DNA from: Flavimaricola marinus
GTDB taxonomy: Bacteria > Pseudomonadota > Alphaproteobacteria > Rhodobacterales > Rhodobacteraceae
Reading direction: 5' to 3'
Assembly: GCF_900184895.1 (NCBI RefSeq)
Contig: NZ_FXZK01000001.1
Coordinates: 496,001 to 560,000, forward strand
DNA length: 64,000 bases
Shown: piece after piece, positions 42,826-52,774 of the stretch
How positions within the stretch are numbered: position 1 is the first letter of the stretch
How the letters are laid out: each line of letters starts with the position of its first letter
The notes under the pieces: generated by a model
Databases searched by the model: none
Told to the model about the DNA's origin: nothing
What the model saw: the letters and a program-made list of their open reading frames with translations, nothing else
Made by a program: the position numbers and the translations under genes

Positions 42826-43130
42826 CAGATCACGTCCCCCGTGGTCTTGGCAAAGCGCACCTTGGTGTCGCCGTCCATGCGGAAACCGACGCGAGACGGC
42901 TTGCCGTTGGCATCGACGATGGCAAGGTTGGACAGGTTGATCGGCATCGGCTTGGGAACGCGGCCACCCTGATCGGTCTGGCTTTGCTTCATGTGGCGGA
43001 TGGCGATGTTCAGGCCGTTGACGACAGCCTTGCCGGATTTCGGGTCAACGGACGAGATTTCGCCCTGCTTGCCCTTGTCCTTGCCGGTGAGCACGACGAC
43101 CTTGTCGCCCTTCTTGAGTTTCGCAGCCAT
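42825..43130 (-). CDS. rplX: 50S ribosomal protein L24
   Basis: A 101-residue KOW-motif protein: [20 protein letters not shown] at the start and the conserved [15 protein letters not shown]. It initiates large-subunit assembly. The gene overlaps rplN by one base at its start and rplE at its end. Confidence 0.97.
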   Translation of the reverse strand: MAAKLKKGDKVVVLTGKDKGKQGEISSVDPKSGKAVVNGLNIAIRHMKQSQTDQGGRVPKPMPINLSNLAIVDANGKPSRVGFRMDGDTKVRFAKTTGDVI

Positions 43131-43498
43131 CAGAGCACCTCCGGAGCCAGCGAGATAATCTTCATGAAGTTCTTCGCACGCAGCTCGCGAACGACTGGCC
43201 CGAAGATACGGGTGCCGATCGGCTCGTTTGCGTTGTTGAGGATGACGGCGGCGTTGCTGTCAAAACTGATAGCCGTGCCGTCTTCGCGACGAACCTGCTT
43301 GGCGGTGCGAACGACAACAGCCTTGCGGACGTCGCCCTTCTTGACGCGGCCACGCGGAATGGCCTCCTTGACCGACACCACGATGATGTCGCCCACGGAT
43401 GCATAGCGGCGATGTGAACCGCCCAGAACCTTGATGCACTGAACTCGGCGTGCGCCGGAGTTGTCAGCGACATCCAGATTGGTCTGCATCTGGATCAT
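43130..43498 (-). CDS. rplN: 50S ribosomal protein L14
   Basis: A 122-residue protein at the subunit interface: [20 protein letters not shown], then [20 protein letters not shown] and the tail [19 protein letters not shown] lies before the ATG. Order rpsQ-rplN-rplX is conserved; the 62-bp gap from rpsQ is slightly longer than usual. Confidence 0.98.
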   Translation of the reverse strand: MIQMQTNLDVADNSGARRVQCIKVLGGSHRRYASVGDIIVVSVKEAIPRGRVKKGDVRKAVVVRTAKQVRREDGTAISFDSNAAVILNNANEPIGTRIFGPVVRELRAKNFMKIISLAPEVL

Positions 43499-43560
43499 TT
43501 GGTTTCTCCCGACCTTTGGGGACCGGTTTCGGCCCCAGGGTTTCGATTACAATGGAAGGT

Positions 43561-43797
43561 TCACGCCTCGGAGGTGAGAACTTCCCAGCGTTTGGTTTTC
43601 GACTTTGGTGCGCATTCCTGAATGCGAACGATGTCGCCGACGTTGAACGCGTTGTTCTCATCGTGAGCCCGATACTTCTTGGACTTACGAATGGTTTTCT
43701 GAAGCAGCGGGTGCTTGAAGCGACGCTCGACCGAAACGGTGACGGTCTGGGCGTTCTGGTTCGATGTCACAACACCGGAGAGGATGCGTTTGGGCAT
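43561..43797 (-). CDS. rpsQ: 30S ribosomal protein S17
   Basis: A 78-residue OB-fold protein: [20 protein letters not shown], with [20 protein letters not shown] and the [19 protein letters not shown] tail. It binds 16S rRNA early in assembly. It follows rpmC by 3 bp. Confidence 0.98.
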   Translation of the reverse strand: MPKRILSGVVTSNQNAQTVTVSVERRFKHPLLQKTIRKSKKYRAHDENNAFNVGDIVRIQECAPKSKTKRWEVLTSEA

Positions 43798-43800
43798 ATC

Positions 43801-44007
43801 TTAGGCCTCCGACGCAGCAGCAGCTGCTTTTTGGTTCAGAATGGTGTTCACACGGGCCACGTCACGACGCACAGTGCGCATGCGGGCAGTGTTTTCGAGT
43901 TGGCCGGTGGCCTGCTGGAAGCGCAGGTTGAAGGCTTCTTTCTTCAGATTTACGAGCTGCTCACGCAGTTCATCGGGCGTCTTGCCCGCAAGTTCCTTGG
44001 CGTCCAT
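43801..44007 (-). CDS. rpmC: 50S ribosomal protein L29
   Basis: A 68-residue two-helix protein near the exit tunnel: [20 protein letters not shown], then [20 protein letters not shown]. The start at 44007 has AAAGGAA upstream; the frame extends further, but that part overlaps the promoter at 44086-44114. In most bacteria rpmC directly follows rplP, but here it starts a separate transcription unit. Confidence 0.97.
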   Translation of the reverse strand: MDAKELAGKTPDELREQLVNLKKEAFNLRFQQATGQLENTARMRTVRRDVARVNTILNQKAAAAASEA

Positions 44008-44342
44008 CGCCGTATTCCTTTCAACATCACTGGTGGGCCCGCGAAGGGTCACCCCGATTCCAGTGGAGTGGGTAGTGAAGTGCGCCGTATAGGGGGCGAC
44101 TCGGGCCTTGGCAAGCCTCAATTCCGCGCAATCGACAAACCCCGTCTCGGCGGTGTGCCCGCAGGTCGCGACGGGGCCGCATATCGCGCCCTTTCCGGCC
44201 ATCGGATCCGTGGCATGAATACCCCGATGCAAGACCTAGCGCCAGTCTTTCAAAGCCAATGGAGCAAGGAGGCGGAACCGACGACCCCGATCCGCCAAGC
44301 AATCCACTCGCGTTCCAGATCGCGCTGCGCTAAGAGCGGGAT
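44008..44342. other. Divergent region between rpmC and the oxygenase-like gene
   Basis: 335 bp without a gene. It contains the spc promoter (44086-44114, minus strand). The remainder upstream of the plus-strand gene at 44343 shows no clear promoter or ribosome-binding site beyond AAGAGCGG just before the ATG. Confidence 0.5.
44086..44114 (-). promoter_or_regulatory. Sigma-70 type promoter of the spc unit (rpmC onward)
   Basis: On the minus strand TTGCCA (44109-44114), 17-bp spacer, TATACG (44086-44091). The 11-mer CGTATAGGGGG (plus strand) is shared exactly with the str promoter at 56120. The predicted start gives a leader of about 72 nt. Confidence 0.75.
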
Positions 44343-44963
44343 ATGACCCAGATCAGATCCCTCTTCGCCACCCGCCTCTATCACGCTCGTCTGTCCGACC
44401 TCGGCAAACCGATCGACACCGAGGAGCTGGAAAACACCTGCCTCGCAATCGCCGAGGACGACGAAGCCGGACAGGACTGGTGCGAGGAAAAGGGCTTCCC
44501 CGGTTATACGTCCTATGCATCCCTGACCGACCTGCCTTGGCGCGACCCGCTCTTCAAGGCTTTGGTCAAGGTTCTGAACAAGCACGTCAAAGCCTTCGCA
44601 GCGGAACTGGATTTCGACCTCGGCGGCAAAAAGCTGAAGCTCGAAGACATCTGGATCAACATTCTGCCACAGGGCGGTATCCACACCGCACATATTCACC
44701 CGCATTCGGTGATCAGCGGCACGACCTACGTGGCCATGCCTCCCGGCGCGAGCGCAATCAAGTTCGAGGATCCGAGGCTTGCGATGATGATGGCCAGCCC
44801 GCCGCGCAAGGCCGATGCGCGCGAGGACCTGCGCAGCTTCATCTACCTCGAACCCGAGGTGGGCGACGTCCTGCTATGGGAAAGCTGGCTGCGGCACGAG
44901 GTGCCGATGAACATGGCGGAAGACGACCGCATATCAGTCAGCTTCAATTATGCGTGGGGCTAG
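44343..44963 (+). CDS. TIGR02466-type 2-oxoglutarate/Fe(II) oxygenase-like protein
   Basis: A 206-residue protein with features of the 2OG-Fe(II) oxygenase superfamily. The metal region is INILPQGGIHTAHIHPHSVI followed by SGTTYVAMP, and the distal His and 2OG-binding region is LLWESWLRHEVPMN...RISVSFNY. The substrate is unknown; relatives are annotated as putative hydroxylases. It is encoded on the plus strand inside the ribosomal gene cluster, between rpmC and rplP, with the lysozyme-like gene 127 bp after it. Confidence 0.8.
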   Translation: MTQIRSLFATRLYHARLSDLGKPIDTEELENTCLAIAEDDEAGQDWCEEKGFPGYTSYASLTDLPWRDPLFKALVKVLNKHVKAFAAELDFDLGGKKLKLEDIWINILPQGGIHTAHIHPHSVISGTTYVAMPPGASAIKFEDPRLAMMMASPPRKADAREDLRSFIYLEPEVGDVLLWESWLRHEVPMNMAEDDRISVSFNYAWG

Positions 44964-45090
44964 ACGCGGGCGGCGTCTGACTTAGGTAAAATTAGCATCA
45001 TTTTTGCAGGGCCACACGCTGGCCATCGCAACCGGCTGTCAAGAATTCCCTGCGATCCCTGTCCCGAACTTGAACGGGGGCAGAGCCAGA

Positions 45091-45813
45091 ATGGCGGCAT
45101 ACCTGAAACCACTGTGCCTTGCATTGATCGGGCTGGCCTCCAGCGCGACGGCGGAACGGCAATCGCTGTTTCCGCTCGGCGCCGCACGCACCTCTGCGGT
45201 GTTGGCCGGCGTGCCGGAGCGGCGCGGTGTCTCCGCCTCACCCAGCCTCTTCGCCGGCACAAGCGGAACCAGCTTCTTCGCCCCCCTGCCCGACCGGCCG
45301 GACGCGCCCCAATCGGCACTGCCGGGCCGCTCTCCGGCCGCTCGTCTGCTCAGCCTGATTGCCCAGGCCGAAGCGGGGCACGCCGGCTACGATGCCGTTC
45401 AATACGGGGCGCGGGTGCGGCCTGGGAAACTGCCGACGCAGATGACGCTCGGAGAAATCTATGCCTGGATCAGCGCCACGCCCGGACAACCTCATGCGAT
45501 CGGGCGCTATCAATTCATCCCCGCCACCCTGCGGGATCTTGCCGCTCGCAAGGGACTGGGAAGCGACACCCAGTTTACACCCGCGGTTCAGGATCAACTG
45601 GCATTGGTGCTTCTGCACAATGCCGGGTTGAACAGCTTTCAATCCGGAGACATGAGCCGGGAGACCTTCATGCGAAACCTCGCCCGGATATGGGCCGGGC
45701 TCCCCCTGCCCTCCGGACAATCCTATTACGAAGGCTACGCGGGAAACCGGGCTGCCATGAGTTGGGGCGATTTCGAATCCGGCATCGCACGGATCTTTCC
45801 AACCTCGGGCTGA
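45091..45813 (+). CDS. Secreted lysozyme/transglycosylase-like protein
   Basis: A 240-residue protein with a Sec signal (MAAYLKPLCLALIGLASSATA). After a low-complexity linker comes a lysozyme-like domain: LLSLIAQAEAGHAGYDAVQY, then MTLGEIYAW and AIGRYQFIPATLRDLAARKG. The Glu in AQAEAGHAG is the likely catalytic acid. It would act on peptidoglycan in the periplasm, but the fine specificity is unknown. The start at 45091 is set by the signal peptide; upstream codons in frame are not signal-like. It converges on rplP across the terminator at 45895-45923. Confidence 0.8.
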   Translation: MAAYLKPLCLALIGLASSATAERQSLFPLGAARTSAVLAGVPERRGVSASPSLFAGTSGTSFFAPLPDRPDAPQSALPGRSPAARLLSLIAQAEAGHAGYDAVQYGARVRPGKLPTQMTLGEIYAWISATPGQPHAIGRYQFIPATLRDLAARKGLGSDTQFTPAVQDQLALVLLHNAGLNSFQSGDMSRETFMRNLARIWAGLPLPSGQSYYEGYAGNRAAMSWGDFESGIARIFPTSG

Positions 45814-45894
45814 CGAGCGCGATCCGATCGCGGGGCAGCGAGCCAGCCGTCCAGCCGGCCCGGATCGTTCGGTCGAGCCACGCCCGAACAAACG

Positions 45895-45923
45895 AAAACC
45901 CCCGCCGATTTCCCGGCGGGGGT
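45895..45923 (-). terminator. Intrinsic terminator after rplP
   Basis: On the minus strand CCCCCGCCG pairs with CGGCGGGGG (9 bp, 6-nt loop) and is followed by TTTTCGTTT. It lies 39 bp past the rplP stop and separates the rplB-rplP unit from the spc genes. Confidence 0.9.
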
Positions 45924-45961
45924 CGATTCTGTCGAAACGCGGGCCGATGAGGCGCCGGTTC

Positions 45962-46375
45962 TTACCAGTCTTCGCGAACCACGGTCCGGGTCTTGATCGG
46001 CAGCTTCATCGCGGCAAGGCGCAGGGCCTCACGGGCGACGTCTTCCGTCACACCGTCGATCTCGAACATGATCCGGCCGGGCTTGACCTTGGCGGCCCAG
46101 AAATCGACCGAACCTTTACCCTTACCCATACGAACTTCGACGGGCTTGGAGGTCACGGAGGTATCCGGGAAGATCCGGATCCAGACACGGCCTTGACGCT
46201 TCATGTGACGGGTCATGGCACGACGGGCAGCTTCGATCTGACGCGCGGTGATGCGCTCGGGCTGAAGAGCCTTGAGACCGTATGTGCCAAAGTTCAGGTC
46301 AGACCCGCCCTTGGCTTCGCCGCTGATCCGGCCCTTGTGGAGCTTGCGGAATTTTGTGCGCTTTGGTTGCAGCAT
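45962..46375 (-). CDS. rplP: 50S ribosomal protein L16
   Basis: A 137-residue protein: [20 protein letters not shown] at the start, [20 protein letters not shown] in the middle and [20 protein letters not shown]. It helps form the A-site of the large subunit. In studied bacteria an Arg of L16 is hydroxylated by a 2OG oxygenase (YcfD), and the corresponding RMGKGKGS loop is present. It follows rpsC by 12 bp and ends its transcription unit. Confidence 0.98.
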   Translation of the reverse strand: MLQPKRTKFRKLHKGRISGEAKGGSDLNFGTYGLKALQPERITARQIEAARRAMTRHMKRQGRVWIRIFPDTSVTSKPVEVRMGKGKGSVDFWAAKVKPGRIMFEIDGVTEDVAREALRLAAMKLPIKTRTVVREDW

Positions 46376-46387
46376 CTAATCTACTCC

Positions 46388-47110
46388 TTACCTGTCACGG
46401 TCGCGACGACCGCCACCGGCACCACGAGGGATAGCACCCTCCTGAAGCTCGGCGTGCTTGCGGTCACGCGCCTGAGGATCGTGCTCCATGATCTCGCCTT
46501 TGAAGATCCAGACCTTGATCCCGATGATGCCGTAGGCGGTTTGAGCCTCGGTCAGGGCATAGTCGATGTCGGCACGAAGGGTGTGCAGGGGCACGCGGCC
46601 CTCACGGTACCATTCGGTCCGCGCGATCTCGGCACCGCCAAGACGACCGGCGAGGTTCACACGGATACCCAGAGCGCCCATGCGCATTGCGTTCTGCACG
46701 GCGCGCTTCATGGCACGACGGAAGGACACACGACGCTCGAGCTGCTGTGCAATGCTCTCACCAACGAGGGCAGCGTCCAGCTCAGGCTTGCGCACTTCAA
46801 CGATGTTGAGGTGCAACTCGCTGTCGGTCAGCGCGGCAAGCTTCTTGCGGAGCGTCTCGATGTCCGCGCCTTTCTTGCCGATGATGACACCGGGGCGGGC
46901 GGCGTGGATCGTGACGCGGCACTTGCGGTGCGGACGCTCGATGATCACGCGGCTGATGCCGGCTTGCTTGGCTTCTTTCTTGATGAAGTCCTTGATCTTG
47001 AGGTCTTCGAGAAGAAGATCGCCATAGTCCTTCGTGTCGGCAAACCAACGGCTGTCCCAGGTCCGGTTGACCTGAAGCCGCATTCCGACGGGATTTACTT
47101 TATTTCCCAT
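46388..47110 (-). CDS. rpsC: 30S ribosomal protein S3
   Basis: A 240-residue protein with a KH domain. It begins [20 protein letters not shown], has the KH motif region [20 protein letters not shown], and continues with [20 protein letters not shown]. The basic Gly/Arg-rich tail ends [11 protein letters not shown]. Its start overlaps the rplV stop by one base. Confidence 0.98.
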   Translation of the reverse strand: MGNKVNPVGMRLQVNRTWDSRWFADTKDYGDLLLEDLKIKDFIKKEAKQAGISRVIIERPHRKCRVTIHAARPGVIIGKKGADIETLRKKLAALTDSELHLNIVEVRKPELDAALVGESIAQQLERRVSFRRAMKRAVQNAMRMGALGIRVNLAGRLGGAEIARTEWYREGRVPLHTLRADIDYALTEAQTAYGIIGIKVWIFKGEIMEHDPQARDRKHAELQEGAIPRGAGGGRRDRDR

Positions 47111-47490
47111 TATGCTTGCTCCTCAACCTGGCGAACCTTGATGGTCAGTTCCGAGAATGGCTTGACGATCTTGCCGAACCGGCCACGGGCACGGGGACGA
47201 CCGCGCTTCATGATCAGGTTCTTGCCGACGTATGCTTCGGCAACGATCAGCTCATCCACATCGAGATTGTGGTTGTTTTCAGCATTGGCGATAGCCGACT
47301 GAAGGCACTTGCGCACGTCTTCAGCGATCCGCTTCTTCGAGAAGGTCAGGTCCGTGAGGGCCTTTTCCACCTTCTTGCCACGGATCATGGCGGCCACGAG
47401 GTTCAGCTTCTGCGGGCTGGTGCGCAGCATGCGGAGCTTTGCCATGGCTTCGTTATCGGCCACGCGGCGAGGGTTCTTATCCTTGCTCAT
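47110..47490 (-). CDS. rplV: 50S ribosomal protein L22
   Basis: A 126-residue protein lining the exit tunnel: [20 protein letters not shown] at the N-terminal core and the tunnel loop [20 protein letters not shown]. It overlaps rpsS by 4 bp at the start and rpsC by 1 bp at the end. Confidence 0.98.
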   Translation of the reverse strand: MSKDKNPRRVADNEAMAKLRMLRTSPQKLNLVAAMIRGKKVEKALTDLTFSKKRIAEDVRKCLQSAIANAENNHNLDVDELIVAEAYVGKNLIMKRGRPRARGRFGKIVKPFSELTIKVRQVEEQA

Positions 47491-47765
47491 TTGCGCTTTG
47501 CCTTCTTGTCAGCCGCGTGACCGTAATAGGTCCGCGTTGGCGAATACTCGCCAAATTTCTGGCCAATCATGTCCTCGGAGACGTTCACCGGGATATGCTT
47601 TTTGCCATTGTAAACGCCAAACGTCAGACCCACGAACTGGGGCAGGATCGTCGAGCGGCGGGACCAGATCTTGATGACCTCGTTACGACCGCTTTCGCGG
47701 GTCGCTTCAGCCTTCTTGAGCACATAGGCGTCAACGAAGGGGCCTTTCCAAACAGAACGTGCCAT
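47487..47765 (-). CDS. rpsS: 30S ribosomal protein S19
   Basis: A 92-residue protein of the small-subunit head: [20 protein letters not shown], then [20 protein letters not shown] and [20 protein letters not shown]. It lies 3 bp after rplB and overlaps rplV. Normal length. Confidence 0.98.
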   Translation of the reverse strand: MARSVWKGPFVDAYVLKKAEATRESGRNEVIKIWSRRSTILPQFVGLTFGVYNGKKHIPVNVSEDMIGQKFGEYSPTRTYYGHAADKKAKRK

Positions 47766-47768
47766 GTG

Positions 47769-48611
47769 TTAACGGCCCTTCTTCTTGGCGTGACGCGAGC
47801 GGATGATCAGCTTCTGCGACGCCTTGTTCTTGTTACGGGTGCGGGCACCCTTGGTCGGCTTGCCCCACGGGGTGACCGGGTGGCGACCACCGGAGGTGCG
47901 ACCCTCACCACCACCATGCGGGTGATCGATCGGGTTCATTGCCACACCGCGAACAGCGGGGCGCTTGCCATAGTGGCGGTTCCGACCGGCCTTACCGAGA
48001 TTCTGGTTGGAGTTGTCGGGGTTCGACACGGCACCGACGGTGGCCATGCATTCCTGACGGACCAGACGCAGCTCGCCCGAGGACAGGCGGATCTGGGCGT
48101 AGCCACCATCACGACCGACGAACTGAGCGTATGTGCCAGCAGCGCGAGCGATCTGGCCGCCCTTGCCGGGCTTCAGCTCGATGTTGTGGACGATGGTACC
48201 GATGGGCATGCCGGAGAACGGCATTGCGTTGCCAGGCTTGATGTCCTGCTTGGCGCCAGCGATGACCTTGTCACCGACAGCGATACGCTGCGGGGCCAGG
48301 ATGTAGGCTTGCTCGCCATCTTCGTACTGGATGAGGGCGATAAAGGCGGTCCGGTTCGGGTCATATTCGATCCGGGCGACCACTGCGGACATGTCCAGCT
48401 TGTTACGCTTGAAATCCACGATCCGGTAAAGACGCTTGGCGCCTCCACCACGACGACGCATTGTGATCCGTCCGGTGTTGTTCCGGCCACCGTGCTTGCT
48501 CAGACCCTCGGTGAGAGCCTTAACTGGGCGACCTTTCCAAAGCTCCGAACGGTCGATCAGCACCAGCCCACGCTGGCCTGGCGTCGTCGGCTTATACGAC
48601 TTAAGTGCCAT
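47769..48611 (-). CDS. rplB: 50S ribosomal protein L2
   Basis: A 280-residue protein essential for the peptidyl-transferase region. The start is [20 protein letters not shown], the core has [20 protein letters not shown], and the C-terminal part [20 protein letters not shown] carries the near-invariant His. Here it is not preceded by rplW: a DUF2200 gene and a strong terminator (48708-48736) separate them, so rplB must be the first gene of its own unit. Confidence 0.98.
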   Translation of the reverse strand: MALKSYKPTTPGQRGLVLIDRSELWKGRPVKALTEGLSKHGGRNNTGRITMRRRGGGAKRLYRIVDFKRNKLDMSAVVARIEYDPNRTAFIALIQYEDGEQAYILAPQRIAVGDKVIAGAKQDIKPGNAMPFSGMPIGTIVHNIELKPGKGGQIARAAGTYAQFVGRDGGYAQIRLSSGELRLVRQECMATVGAVSNPDNSNQNLGKAGRNRHYGKRPAVRGVAMNPIDHPHGGGEGRTSGGRHPVTPWGKPTKGARTRNKNKASQKLIIRSRHAKKKGR

Positions 48612-48659
48612 GCTTTCTGTCTTCCGTTGCTTTGCGGGCGGTTTGGGCCCGGCTGTTTA

Positions 48660-48688
48660 GCTATAGGGCCCCGAAGGTCCCCGGTACG
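48660..48688 (-). promoter_or_regulatory. Possible promoter of the rplB unit (weak)
   Basis: On the minus strand TATAGC (48660-48665) lies between the terminator at 48708 and rplB and would give a leader of about 40 nt. The -35 position (CGTACC) is poor. It is listed because a promoter is required in this 97-bp gap if the terminator is efficient. Confidence 0.35.
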
Positions 48689-48707
48689 CTTGTTCATACG
48701 AACAAAA

Positions 48708-48736
48708 CCAAAGCCCCGGACGAATCCGGGGCTTGG
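48708..48736 (-). terminator. Intrinsic terminator after the DUF2200 gene
   Basis: On the minus strand AAGCCCCGG pairs with CCGGGGCTT around a 6-nt loop, followed by TGGTTTTGTT. It stands 68 bp past the DUF2200 stop and about 97 bp before rplB. Confidence 0.88.
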
Positions 48737-48803
48737 CCGATGAGGCTTCCTATTGAGTCGGCGGCGCGAGGTCAAGCAGCAGGACCGCTCCGACGTCAAT
48801 AAA

Positions 48804-49154
48804 TCAAGCCCGCAGTATCTTCTGCATGGCCTTGCCCCGTGCGAGCTCGTCGATCAGCTTGTCGAGATAGCGTATTTCGCGCATCAGAGGCTCTTCGATA
48901 TTCTCGACCCGGACGCCGCAAACGACGCCCTTTATTAGATCTCGGGAGGGATTCATCTGCGGGGCCTGCGCAAAGAACCCCTCGAAATCGGTCTTCGCCT
49001 CGATCTGGGCATCGAGCGCCGCCTGGTCATAGCCGGTCAGCCAATGGATGATCTCGTCGACCTCGGCTTTGGTCTTGCCCTTGCGTTCGGCCTTGTTGAC
49101 GTAGTGGGGATACACGCTTGCAAAACTCATCGAATAGATGCGATGCGGTTTCAT
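48804..49154 (-). CDS. DUF2200 family protein
   Basis: A 116-residue protein matching DUF2200: [60 protein letters not shown] and [20 protein letters not shown]. The function is unknown, and no catalytic residues stand out. The ATG at 49154 begins the conserved region. It is a single-gene unit inserted between rplW and rplB, with a terminator on either side and a promoter-like pair at 49188-49217. Confidence 0.88.
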   Translation of the reverse strand: MKPHRIYSMSFASVYPHYVNKAERKGKTKAEVDEIIHWLTGYDQAALDAQIEAKTDFEGFFAQAPQMNPSRDLIKGVVCGVRVENIEEPLMREIRYLDKLIDELARGKAMQKILRA

Positions 49155-49187
49155 TGTTTCACGCCTCAAATGGGTCCGGCATGGGCA

Positions 49188-49217
49188 AAGATAGGGCCTC
49201 GGCGCAGGCGTTGACAA
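49188..49217 (-). promoter_or_regulatory. Putative promoter of the DUF2200 gene
   Basis: On the minus strand TTGTCA (49212-49217), 18-bp spacer, TATCTT (49188-49193), immediately downstream of the rplW terminator. The predicted leader is about 25-30 nt. Confidence 0.5.
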
Positions 49218-49219
49218 CG

Positions 49220-49254
49220 AAAAAGCCCCGGCAGCGGGTGGCTGCCGGAGCTCT
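49220..49254 (-). terminator. Intrinsic terminator after rplW
   Basis: On the minus strand an 11-bp stem with one mismatch (AGCTCCGGCAG against CTGCCGGGGCT) is followed by TTTTTCGTT. It ends the rpsJ-rplC-rplD-rplW unit 23 bp after the rplW stop. Confidence 0.88.
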
Positions 49255-49277
49255 GCTTGTTTCTTGAAAGGACGCGA

Positions 49278-49574
49278 TCAGAGACCGGTCGAAACGTCGA
49301 TCGTGTTGCCTTCGACGAGCGTCACATAGGCTTTCTTGACATCCTTGCGGGTGCCGAGCGAACCGCGGAAGCGCTTCACTTTGCCTTTGGTGATCGTCGT
49401 GTTGACAGCCTTGACCTTCACACCAAAGAGAGCCTCGACGGCCTCCTTGATCTGCGGCTTGTTGGCGTCGATCGCCACTTCGAAAACAACCGCGTTGGCT
49501 TCGGAAGCCATGGTTGCCTTCTCGGTGATGATCGGCTTGCGGATCACGTCGTAATGTTCTGGTTTCGCGCTCAT
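49278..49574 (-). CDS. rplW: 50S ribosomal protein L23
   Basis: A 98-residue protein at the tunnel exit, the docking site for trigger factor and [23 protein letters not shown], then [20 protein letters not shown]. Its start overlaps the rplD stop by 4 bp. In the usual S10 operon rplB follows directly; here a terminator follows instead. Confidence 0.98.
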   Translation of the reverse strand: MSAKPEHYDVIRKPIITEKATMASEANAVVFEVAIDANKPQIKEAVEALFGVKVKAVNTTITKGKVKRFRGSLGTRKDVKKAYVTLVEGNTIDVSTGL

Positions 49575-50191
49575 TTCAGGCGGGCCTCCAGTGCTTCGAC
49601 AGCTGCCTTGGTGAGCACCAGAGTGTCACTGCGCAGGATGTCGTAGACGTTGGCACCCATCGAGGGCAGCACGTCCAGGGTTGCGATGTTGGCGGCAGCG
49701 CGAGCGAAGTTTTCGTTCACCTCGGCACCGTCGATGATCAAGGCACGCTTCCAACCCAGAGCACCGACCTGCTTGGCCAGTGCGCTCGTCTTTGCCTCGG
49801 CCAGCTCGGCATTCTCGATGACGACCAGTTCACCCGCTGCAACCTTGGCCGAAAGCGCATGCTTCAGACCCAGCTTGCGGAACTTCTTGGTCAGATCGTG
49901 CTCGTGGCTACGCGGGGTCGGGCCCTTGTAGGTACCGCCGTGACGGAAGATCGGAGCGCCGCGGGAGCCGTGACGTGCGCCGCCGGTGCCCTTTTGCTTG
50001 TAGATCTTCTTGGTCGAGTAGCTGACATCGGACCGGCCCAGCACGGCGTGTGTGCCCTGCTGCTGCTTGGCACGCTGCCAGCGCACCATGCGGTGCAGGA
50101 TGTCCGCGCGCGGCTCGAGGCCGAAGATCGCGTCGTCCAGATCAACGGAGCCAGCGGCTTTACCGTCGAGTTTGATGGCTTCAGCCTTCAT
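49571..50191 (-). CDS. rplD: 50S ribosomal protein L4
   Basis: A 206-residue protein. It starts [20 protein letters not shown] and has the extended-loop region [20 protein letters not shown] that reaches the exit tunnel. In Escherichia coli L4 represses the S10 operon; no L4-specific leader could be recognised here. The start at 50191 lies 11 bp inside the end of rplC. Confidence 0.98.
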   Translation of the reverse strand: MKAEAIKLDGKAAGSVDLDDAIFGLEPRADILHRMVRWQRAKQQQGTHAVLGRSDVSYSTKKIYKQKGTGGARHGSRGAPIFRHGGTYKGPTPRSHEHDLTKKFRKLGLKHALSAKVAAGELVVIENAELAEAKTSALAKQVGALGWKRALIIDGAEVNENFARAAANIATLDVLPSMGANVYDILRSDTLVLTKAAVEALEARLK

Positions 50192-51026
50192 TGGTCTCGC
50201 CTCCTTCAGCGGCAGCATCTGCCGACGTTTCAGCCTCGGCAGCGTCCAGCGCGGCCTGTTCCGCCTCGGCAGCAGCCTTTGCAGCGGCTTCTTCCTCGGC
50301 AGCAGCCTGCGCAGCAGCTTCTTCTGCCAGACGTTCAGCTTCCTTGGCAGCCGACCGCAGTGCGGCCGGATAGATCAGGTTCTCGGGAAGCGGCTTCTTG
50401 ACCGCATCCTTGACAGTCACCCAGCCACCTTTGGAGCCGGGGACGGCGCCTTTGACCATGATCAGGCCACGGTCGGCATCGGTGCGAACGACCTGAAGGT
50501 TCTGCGTGGTGACGCGGGCAGAGCCCATGTGACCAGCCATCTTCTTGCCCTTGAACACCTTGCCCGGATCCTGACACTGACCGGTGGAGCCGTGCGAACG
50601 GTGGCTGACCGACACACCGTGAGAGGCGCGAAGGCCTCCAAAGTTGTGACGCTTCATAGCACCGGCAAAACCCTTACCGATCGAGGTGCCGGAAACATCG
50701 ACGAACTGGCCCTCGAAATAGTGGGCCGCGATGATTTCCTCACCGACGTCGATCATGTTTTCAGGAGCGACGCGGAATTCCACAACCTTGCGCTTCGGTT
50801 CGACCTTGGCAGCTGCGAAATGACCGCGCATCGCCTTGGATACGCGTTTGATCTTGGGCGAGCCAGCGCCGAGCTGAACGGCGGTGTAGCCGTCCTTCTC
50901 GGTGGTGCGCTGAGCAACGACCTGAAGGTTGTCGACGTGAAGAACGGTGACAGGAACCTGACGGCCGTCTTCCATGAACAAGCGGGTCATGCCCACTTTC
51001 TTTGCGAGAACGCCTGAGCGCAACAT
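50181..51026 (-). CDS. rplC: 50S ribosomal protein L3 with long Ala/Glu tail
   Basis: A 281-residue L3, longer than the ~210 typical of the family. The core is normal: [40 protein letters not shown] and [20 protein letters not shown]. The last ~55 residues form an Ala/Glu-rich, probably helical extension ([20 protein letters not shown] and onward). Such tails occur in some alphaproteobacteria. The stop lies 11 bp inside rplD, so the tail-coding region and the rplD start overlap. Confidence 0.97.
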   Translation of the reverse strand: MLRSGVLAKKVGMTRLFMEDGRQVPVTVLHVDNLQVVAQRTTEKDGYTAVQLGAGSPKIKRVSKAMRGHFAAAKVEPKRKVVEFRVAPENMIDVGEEIIAAHYFEGQFVDVSGTSIGKGFAGAMKRHNFGGLRASHGVSVSHRSHGSTGQCQDPGKVFKGKKMAGHMGSARVTTQNLQVVRTDADRGLIMVKGAVPGSKGGWVTVKDAVKKPLPENLIYPAALRSAAKEAERLAEEAAAQAAAEEEAAAKAAAEAEQAALDAAEAETSADAAAEGGETNEG

Positions 51027-51039
51027 CTGGTGTTCCTCC

Positions 51040-51354
51040 TCAGACCTTGATCTCGACATCCACGCCGGCGGCGAGGTCGAGCTTCATCAGGGCATCCACG
51101 GTTTGCGGGGTCGGATCGACGATGTCGAGCAGACGCTTGTGGGTGCGGATTTCGAACTGGTCGCGCGACTTCTTGTCGATGTGCGGGCCACGCAGAACGG
51201 TGAATTTCTCAATCTTGTTCGGCAGCGGGATCGGGCCGCGGACGGAAGCGCCGGTGCGCTTTGCGGTCGAAACGATCTCCGCGGTGCTGGCATCCAGCAC
51301 GCGATAGTCGAACGCCTTGAGCCGGATGCGAATGTTTTGGCTTGGAGCGGCCAT
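51040..51354 (-). CDS. rpsJ: 30S ribosomal protein S10
   Basis: A 104-residue protein, also the NusE antitermination factor: [20 protein letters not shown], then [23 protein letters not shown] 51354 is chosen because AGAGG lies 9 nt upstream, although an ATG two codons earlier exists. It follows tuf by 158 bp. No clear -35/-10 pair was found in that gap, so it may be transcribed from the str promoter. Confidence 0.97.
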   Translation of the reverse strand: MAAPSQNIRIRLKAFDYRVLDASTAEIVSTAKRTGASVRGPIPLPNKIEKFTVLRGPHIDKKSRDQFEIRTHKRLLDIVDPTPQTVDALMKLDLAAGVDVEIKV

Positions 51355-51484
51355 GGGCATTGCCTCTTCGTGGGCTACGATTTGAGAGGTGGACCGGGCG
51401 GGATTGCCGAGCCACGTCGAAACCGGGAAATGGGATGCGCAAGGCAGGCCGTGGCCCACCTTGCGGCTCTCTTATCTCATTGGC

Positions 51485-51506
51485 TGGTGCGCGCAAGCAC
51501 GCACCA
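51485..51506 (-). repeat. Hairpin after tuf
   Basis: TGGTGCG pairs with CGCACCA, beginning 6 bp past the tuf stop. Its first strand on the mRNA reads GGTGCGTGC, the same nine bases that open the hairpin before tuf (52749-52770). Confidence 0.6.
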
Positions 51507-51512
51507 AACAAT

Positions 51513-52688
<1,176 letters not shown>

Positions 52689-52748
52689 GGAGTGGCTCCT
52701 TCTTTGATGTGACGGTGCGCGACCTTGCGCATCCTACAGGGTTGGTAG

Positions 52749-52770
52749 GGTGCGTGCTGTCGCACGCACC
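52749..52770 (-). repeat. Hairpin between fusA and tuf
   Basis: GGTGCGTGC and GCACGCACC form a perfect 9-bp stem with a 4-nt loop, 4 bp past the fusA stop. No T-run follows. It may be an endonucleolytic processing site giving separate tuf mRNA. Confidence 0.65.
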
Positions 52771-52774
52771 GCCG

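Noticed and set aside
48747-48775. TTGACC-N17-TAGGAA on the minus strand between the DUF2200 gene and rplB
   Set aside because: A start there would fall about 4 bp before the strong terminator at 48708-48736, so it could not drive rplB efficiently. The -10 is also poor.
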